DNA of 14,371 bases. It comes from Chloromonas sp. AAM2. Its lineage: Eukaryota > Chlorophyta > Chlorophyceae > Chlamydomonadales > Chlamydomonadaceae. Below the pieces are notes generated by a model, which saw nothing but the letters and a program-made list of their open reading frames with translations, was not told the origin of the DNA and made no database searches. Below are positions 9,201-14,371 of the stretch, one piece after another. Made by a program: the position numbers and the translations under genes. The stretch covers positions 1-14,371 of the forward strand of contig QAXH01001230.1 of NCBI GenBank assembly GCA_004335635.1. Direction: 5' to 3'. Numbering within the stretch: position 1 is the stretch's first letter; each line of letters starts with the position of its first letter.

Positions 9201-11656
9201 GACCCTAGTGAAGTAGTGGACAAAGGCCCTCCCAAATCGTTTCGTGTACAGATGACTCTCACGCCCGTTCCGCTGCCCGCGCATCATTTGCGGCCGGGAG
9301 AGCTGCCTATTGGGCAGCTGTCGGCTGGTTCGGGCACAGCTGCAGGCGACGGCAAGGGGCCGCCACAGCCAGTGGTGTTGCAACCGCTGCCGGTGCAGGG
9401 TCCGGACACCCGCGCCCGCCTATCGCAAGTACTGCATCATATGTGCAGGGACCTTGTGTCGCGGATTGTATTGGACAGGTAAGGCATTTTGTAGTGTCAC
9501 TGATGCTTTGGCCGCTGTTCATCTGTCTTGGGCCTTCCTCATCAACAATATTGAATATCAATGTTGACGATCGAACCCACAATTTGTTTGATAGCTGCTA
9601 CAGGTGTTACTGCTGGACAGGTGCGTGATTAATTAGTGTCAGGCTGAGCTGACGCAGGTGCTTGGCAGCTGCTCACTTGCCTTGTGCCTTATTCGACTTT
9701 ACAACAAGAGCCAACGTCACCCCTGCCGTGTTGAACATCAGACCTACATTCACACCCTTAGCTGTCGCATGTGCTTAGTGCTGGCAAGATTGCGCATGTG
9801 CCATCGCCCGAGGCCATGTGCCGACCCAGGGCTTCAGTAATGGCATGCCCGGGCGTGTGCCCTGCATCCATGCTCGGCCTACCATATGCTTCGTATGCAT
9901 GCCTCGTATGCAGGCATGAGGAGGGTCGGTGGCCTCGCCGCTTGCGCGTACAATTGCATGCTCAGGCGGCAGGCAGCCATACGTCTCAAAACATGATGCG
10001 CAGTGCAGTGTTTCCTAGTGCAGCCCTCCTCGACCAAGCACCAGCCCCAGCACCAATGCCACTGACAGCACAGGTCCCCCAGCAGGGTCAGCCAGGCCTG
10101 CCATCTGCTCCTCTGCAGCCTGGTTTACCGCAAGCGGCAGTCAACCACGAGCGCCCCATGGTGCAGTCAGGCTCTTGCGCGATGCCACAGGTCGATACTG
10201 CACCAGCTGCTGCTGGCAAATCAGCACTACTGCACTCTGAGCGTTCATTTGATCCGCTTGCTGGTGCTGCTTCTCCTTGTAAGCGACGAAATGCAGGCGT
10301 CGGTGGGCATGACGCCATGCAAGGAGCGTGTGATGCAAGTGCAGGCATGGCAATGGAAGGCAGGCATGTGCATGGTGGCGGTTCTGACGGCACACGGGAA
10401 GCAGCATGTGATGCAATGGATGAAGACTTGATGGGTGCAGGGGAGAGGTTGGCTGGTGGAGGCAATGAGGGTGTGGCTGCTATGCTGCATGGTGTGCATG
10501 GAGTGGCGGACTCTTTGGCACAGGCGGTTGTGCAGCAGTTTGCTCCTTCTTGGGTGGTGGTGCAGGTGAGATGGTGCCCCGGCCAAGGAAAGACAGAAAG
10601 AAATGAGAGTGGAACATATAGCTGCTCCACTCTTGCTCAGGACACATTGTAACATTGCTTGGGGCGGGTTTGCAGTGCACTGCAGTTGAGACTTATGGTG
10701 GCAGAGGCTCGTGTGATTTGTTACACCAGGGAAGCCGTCCAAGGACACGCAACGCACGATGTGTACTGCCCTGACACACCCTGAGCAAGAAGGGAGAAGA
10801 AAGGCAGGAACAAAGGCCGTTATAGGACCGAAAGCAGAAGAAACAAGGCAGAAAGGAAGGCAAACGGCTAAGAAAGACGGGAACAGAGCACGAAGGCGTT
10901 TGCAGTTCGTACTAGTCCAAGTGTGTCAAGCAAAGAGCAGGCAGCGGAAGTTGTCGTTGCACTTACTGGCAGTGACCTTGAACTACTTGAGCTGTCGTTC
11001 CACTCTTGCAGGTAGCTGTAGAGGCAGGTGGTATGGTCCCTGTGGAGCAGGCCTCTGCACCCACAATCACACGGTTCCTGGTACCCACTGGGGAAAGGCA
11101 ACCGGGCAGTGCTTCCACACATGGTGGAAATGACAGCAGCCACACAGGCCAGCAAACATTGCCACTGCAGCAACACAATCAGCAGCAGCAGACATCCGTT
11201 CCAGCTGCCTCCAGGCAACACAAGCAGCAGCAGCAGCAGCAGCTCCCTGCCGCGCCATTGCAGCAGCAGCAGCGCTGGCAGCAGCAGCAGCGCCTCCCAA
11301 CCGCTGCTAAGCGCACACCTACTGGCACACTGAGGGCTCAGCCACCCGTCAAACAACAGGCCTTGCCATCTACCTACCTTACGGCCGCCAGACCTGCTGC
11401 TGCAGCGAGCAGCTCGCTTGTGCATCAGACAGGTCAGGCAGCTGAAGTGTACACACGTCAGCTGCGCCTGACTGAGGTTTTCGCTGCCCTGGCCCAGCCC
11501 TTCAAGGGGCAGGAGCCAACGCCACAACGGGTTCCAAGCGCATCTGTGCTGGTGTGGCGGGAGCCCAATCATGACGAAGTGGCTGACAAACTGAAGCGCA
11601 GATTGCAAACGATGCTGCGGCAGCAGTCGTCAGGGTTCCTGTTGATACAGGACTGA
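6281..11656 (+). CDS. Y-family translesion DNA polymerase (Pol iota-like), 10 exons, complete
   Basis: Y-family polymerases copy past damaged template bases in the nucleus. Exons: 6281-6346, 6624-6749, 6906-6926, 7154-7242, 7504-7577, 8094-8182, 8580-8769, 9046-9478, 9914-10565, 11012-11656. They sum to 2385 bases, 794 residues plus TGA, with GT-AG introns and consistent phases. Catalytic carboxylates are present: Asp15 in ACDCDAFFCQ and Asp118/Glu119 in EKASIDEAYV; the steric-gate position is Phe20. Residues 23-64 (VEQLRNPSLKDKPLAVQQ, then ANHEAKQAGIKKHM) resemble Pol iota more than eta or kappa. RVSYRPYRE lies in exon 4, the palm/thumb segment SVGVSINKLLAKL at 160-172, and a helix-hairpin-helix LPGMGGRIASLL at 217-228. 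The little-finger domain starts near GPPKSF (279-284) and runs past GRWPRRLRVQLH in exon 9. Residues from about 390 are low-complexity, with a Gln-rich tract at 627-673 and possible PCNA-binding PTITRFLVP (597-605) and QLRLTEVF (730-737). A second in-frame ATG at 6296 has better start context than 6281. Family is certain; the iota assignment is tentative, so no symbol is given. An extra exon inside the 516-base fifth intron cannot be excluded. Confidence 0.9.
8227..8325 (+). repeat. 18-base minisatellite, 5.5 copies, in polymerase intron 6
   Basis: The unit GACATGAGTGCATGATAT repeats in perfect register at 8227, 8245, 8263, 8281 and 8299, with a nine-base partial copy at 8317. The third- and fourth-listed arrays differ from the others only by a T-to-C change (units at 8263 and 8281). 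A diverged half unit precedes the array near 8212. The unit is a multiple of three and contains no stop in some frames, so it makes a spurious repetitive open frame on the minus strand. It lies between the exons ending at 8182 and starting at 8580 and is not coding. Confidence 0.95.
10780..10895 (+). repeat. Polypurine tract in polymerase intron 9
   Basis: The plus strand is strongly enriched in A and G over about 110 bases (GAAGG, AAGAAAGG, GCAGAAGAAA and similar), between the exons ending at 10565 and starting at 11012. Read in frame it would be a Lys/Arg/Glu/Gln-rich peptide, but no acceptor and donor pair keeps the flanking phases convincingly, so I treat it as intronic. Such mirror-like purine tracts can form triplex DNA. 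Confidence 0.6.
11150..11290 (+). repeat. CAG-rich, Gln-coding repeat in last exon of the polymerase
   Basis: This is a cluster of CAG/CAA runs, the longest about six to seven CAG units near 11224-11243, with further runs near 11262-11272 and 11279-11290. It encodes several Gln runs broken by Ser, Ala, Pro and Arg residues within the disordered C-terminal tail (residues 627-673). Length variation between strains is likely for a triplet tract of this kind. Confidence 0.9.
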
Positions 11657-12533
11657 GAGACAAAGTAGTCGTGAGGTTATGGATGGGGTGGGTGTTTTGC
11701 ATTTAGTAGTTGATGCATGTGTTTGACAAGAGCGTTTCTTCGAAGCAGCTGGCCAGACAGAATTCTGAGTGTAGTTTTGTGAGTTTAGATTTCACTTGTG
11801 TGGGCCCGGTTTGCTGGGCAAAGGTTGCTTACTGGTTGCATTTTGCACTTCTAATGCCCAACCCCTCGCCAGAGCTTGCAGTTCTCTGCCCTTTCTTGCG
11901 GTTGAATGCCAGTCATGACTATCATGTGCTGGCAGGCCTCAGCCTGCCGTCTACGTACATTTGCCTGCTGTATGCCTGTTGCCTTGCTATGGACAGCATC
12001 AACGCAAGTCCAGGAAAGTAACACCAGCTGGAGTAGGTGGGACTGGGTGTTCCTCCTGTCCAGGTCTCAACAGGACCATGTCTCTGCCCTGTGTCTGAGT
12101 ACATTGAGCGTATCTAGGCCAGGAGTTTGGTTGACGTTCAGTTAGAACACTCAGCTCAGCTCGGTCACCTCCTCAACGGTTATAAACGGTTAATGCGTGT
12201 GGCCGCGCCCGCGCGCGCTACCAGCCCCGCCACAAAACGCGCGACATGACGTACCTTGCCTGCCCCTAGAGGCTTTTATTGACAACGGTGATTTGCACCA
12301 CACGCGGCAGTCTGTGCTGCGCAACTACCAAGTTGGCAGCCATCTTCGTCGCGCAAAACCCTTCAACTAGTGTGACTTGACCCAAGCGGCGAAGCACACT
12401 TGATTCTGGCACAATAACGATCATTTGCACATCCCTGACCTCCAAAGCTCGGCCCACGCTGTTTGTGCAGCGAGGCCTAGTTTTTGGCATGTCACCTTTC
12501 TGACCCTCGTAAACCCACCCAAGCACAACAAAG
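11657..12533. other. Intergenic region: polymerase 3' end and NUP98 upstream region
   Basis: Between the polymerase stop and the nucleoporin start, neither strand shows a recognisable gene. The first part should hold the polymerase 3' untranslated region; no TGTAA signal was noticed. The second part, from about 12170, contains the promoter-like elements listed separately, a GC-rich alternating GCGC patch at 12201-12218, and probably the NUP98 5' untranslated region. A minus-strand open frame of 115 codons (12613-12266) shows no known motif and overlaps the nucleoporin first exon, so I do not call it a gene. Confidence 0.6.
12175..12192 (+). promoter_or_regulatory. Twin AACGGTTA (MYB-type) sites around a TATAAA box
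   Basis: AACGGTTA occurs at 12175-12182 and again at 12185-12192, a spacing of exactly 10 bases, about one helical turn. TATAAA at 12181-12186 lies between and overlaps them. AACGG is the core bound by MYB-repeat factors, including the plant three-repeat MYBs that act through M-phase (MSA) elements; the flanking bases match the full MSA consensus only in part. It lies about 340 bases before the NUP98 start codon, so it would imply a long leader. Function is inferred. Confidence 0.4.
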
Positions 12534-14189
12534 ATGTTTGGAAGCACAGGCCTGTCAGGTGAGAACGCAACCGTTGGGTATACCTGTCGAGGCATTGTTT
12601 GAGAATGACGCAAGTACTAATGCGGATCTGGTTGTGCGCAGGAGGGTTTGGCGTCCAGCAGCAGGCGCCGGCCTTCGGTGCTGCACCCGCTACCGGAGCT
12701 TTTGGTCAAGGCTTTGGTGGCGCCTTCGGCCAGCAGCAACAGCAGGTACGTGAGACACAGCCTGAAGGGTGACGAAAACACAAGCATCGCACGGCACGCT
12801 GCGCTTTTAGTCCGCGATGTTGCAATGACAAGCTGATCTGTTGATCAGCCTCATCATCGGGGGTGCATGCGGGGCGCATGGCGGTGAGCATGAGGCCGTT
12901 CGAATTTGGTGATGCAGCTTTGCATGTGGCTTCAGCGCCAGCCATGCAGGTGTCCTGAGTCCCTGCATCTCCACAGCCATGAACAATTCTTGCTGTGCGT
13001 TATGCAGCAGCCAGCCTTTGGAGCAGCAGCTGCCCCAGCGTTTGGAGCAGCTTCCACCCCAGCTTTTGGGGCTTCTCCAGCGCCAGCTTTCGGAGCATCA
13101 CCTGCAGCACCAGCCTTTGGAGCAGCGCCAACGTCTGCATTTGGAACATCAGCTCCTGCCTTTGGTGCCACAGGAGCCTTTGGGGTGAGATTGGCGGTGG
13201 CAAGGAAAGCACTTTGTTGTGCAGACCATGAACTCCAGCCAAGTGCTTCACATTACAACAGTATTACTTTGCTAACTGTGCTGATTGGGCTTTCTACCCC
13301 GGTGGATGCAGGCTCCACGCCCTGCAGGAGCTTTTGGTGGATTTGGGACGACTAGTACGTTTGGCACATCTCAGGTGAGCACGCATGTCCTGTCGCTTCA
13401 GCATCTGTAGCTTAGCTGCAACTTAGCTGCAACCTCAGAGGCTAGGATAGGGATGCAGATTCGCAGGGCTCAAAAAGCAAGCTCGCGTGTTGACGCACAC
13501 TCTGAACGATGCACGCGGCTAACCAGGGCTCTGCAAGCAATTGGCTTTGGCCGATGAGATGATCACGATTGTCAGCAGCGTCATGACTGTAGGGCCCACA
13601 CAAGCACACAGGAGGAACCATCTGTAACAGTTGCAGGTCAAGGTGTTGCTTCTATTGCTTGCCATGTGCAACGACACTATGCTACCTGCCTGCAGCCTGC
13701 TTTTGGAGCTGGTCTAGGCGGGTCCACTTTCGGCGCTGCCGCCAGCCAGCCTGCGTTCGGCGCCGCTTCCACGCCAGCATTTGGCGCCAGCAGCACTCCT
13801 GGTGCTTTTGGCGCCGCTCCCAGCGCCTTTGGCAGCACCTCCCAGGCTCCCTCGCCATTTGGCGGAACCACAGGCTTTGGTGCGCAGCCCGCACAGTCGC
13901 AGTCTGCCTTTGGGCTGCCACAATCAACAGGTCTCTTTGGTGCTCCAGCCGCCACGCCCACCACGCCTGCCTTCGGGGCGGCTCCGGCTTCAACGAGCCT
14001 GTTTGGCGCCACGGGTTTTGGCGCGGCGGGCGCGGCTGGTTCGCCCGGCACCACAGGCACACGTGTGGCGCCCTACCAGAAGACGGTGGAGCGGGATGGC
14101 ACAAATGCTACGGGAACGGCTGCCACAGCCAACTTCATCTCAATCACCGCCATGCCGCAGTATCAGAGCAAGTCCTTTGAAGAGCTGAG
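12534..14189 (+). CDS. NUP98: Nup98-family FG nucleoporin, N-terminal part, exons 1-5 (continues past window)
   Basis: Nup98 is a mobile nuclear pore protein whose FG repeats form the permeability barrier and bind transport receptors, and whose GLEBS segment binds the mRNA-export factor Rae1/Gle2. Exons: 12534-12558, 12642-12745, 13008-13184, 13312-13374, 13696-14189; introns of 83-321 bases are GT-AG and phases match (residue 288 is split at the last donor). The reading starts [12 protein letters not shown] and carries about 30 FG dipeptides, mostly AFG with GFG and LFG and a single GLFG near residue 203, separated by Ala/Pro/Ser/Thr spacers. Residues 244-288 are the GLEBS segment: [15 protein letters not shown], then [16 protein letters not shown], which closely follows the conserved ITAM-x-x-Y-x-SKS-x-EELR core. 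The ATG has A at -3. The C-terminal autoproteolytic domain that defines Nup98 is outside the window, so a GLEBS-containing paralogue (Nup98a/b) is possible. The gene is certain as an FG nucleoporin with GLEBS. Confidence 0.93.
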
Positions 14190-14371
14190 GTACGTGGCGA
14201 TTCACAGTGCGTTTGGGGCAACACCGTGTAGATGTTTGTGGCATGCATTATTTTCAAAACATATGCTTGACGCGACTCCATTACACACTCCAGTCAGCCA
14301 GCCAGCCAGCTGGACTCTTTGTTACATCCGGTTTGATGCATCATTCTGCATATGGGATGGCTCCTGTCACT
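14190..14371 (+). other. Start of NUP98 intron 5
   Basis: GTACGT at 14190 is a good donor following the exon that ends in EEL plus two bases of the next codon. I see no convincing continuation of the nucleoporin before the window ends. A short CCAG-type tandem run (CAGCCAGCCAGCCAGC) lies near 14296-14311. The next exon is expected downstream. Confidence 0.7.

Noticed and set aside
10088..10757. Long minus-strand open frames opposite polymerase exon 9
   Set aside because: They are shadows of the plus-strand Ala/Gly/Pro-rich exon; the plus frame joins in phase to the conserved little-finger domain at one end and the Gln-rich exon at the other.
10868..11608. 246-codon minus-strand open frame with Leu-rich runs
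   Set aside because: It is the complement of the CAG repeat (reading CTG as Leu) and overlaps the well-supported last polymerase exon.
12266..12613. 115-codon open frame on the minus strand upstream of NUP98
   Set aside because: No motif is recognised, it overlaps NUP98 exon 1 on the opposite strand, and it covers the likely leader region.
13659..14188. Open frames with Arg/Trp- or Pro/Arg-rich products over NUP98 exon 5, on both strands
   Set aside because: The frame starting at 13696 encodes FG repeats and the GLEBS core, so the other frames are shadows.
1..14371. CRISPR arrays, prophage, toxin-antitoxin or bacterial operon structure
   Set aside because: The genes are intron-rich and eukaryotic; the only regular array is the 18-base minisatellite, which has no spacers.

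Overview
The window looks like nuclear DNA of a green alga (Chlorophyta, possibly a trebouxiophyte- or chlorophyceae-like genome). The genes are broken into many short exons by GT-AG introns, mostly 80-520 bases. The 3' splice sites are nearly all TGCAG or CAG. The DNA is near-balanced in base composition with many CA/TG-rich stretches, and the proteins carry Ala/Gln-rich low-complexity tracts. There are no bacterial operons, Shine-Dalgarno sites or CRISPR arrays. The lineage is an inference from gene style; no marker gene is present.

Layout. Positions 1-2941 hold no gene I can recognise: a diverged dispersed repeat pair, a G-poor CT/CA tract and scattered open frames without coding signal. 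Positions 2942-6059 (minus strand) are a complete seven-exon SCO1-type copper chaperone for mitochondrial cytochrome c oxidase. A 221-base gap (6060-6280) then serves as a shared divergent promoter. Positions 6281-11656 (plus) are a complete ten-exon Y-family translesion DNA polymerase, closest by eye to Pol iota, with a long Gln-rich C-terminal tail. Positions 11657-12533 are an intergenic stretch with a TATA-like box between two MYB-type repeats. Positions 12534-14189 and beyond (plus) are the first five exons of an FG nucleoporin of the Nup98 family, ending inside its Gle2/Rae1-binding (GLEBS) segment; the rest of the gene lies past the window.

The three genes serve unrelated housekeeping roles (respiratory chain assembly, DNA damage tolerance, nuclear pore transport) and I see no evidence that they form one pathway. 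Exon junctions were placed by hand. The coding sum is divisible by three for both complete genes (990 and 2385 bases), and no internal stops remain, which supports the models. I found no clear sign of a novel multi-gene system. The more unusual points are the iota-like polymerase in what seems to be a green-lineage genome, its 21-base microexon and poly-Gln tail, the short divergent promoter, and an 18-base minisatellite inside a polymerase intron.
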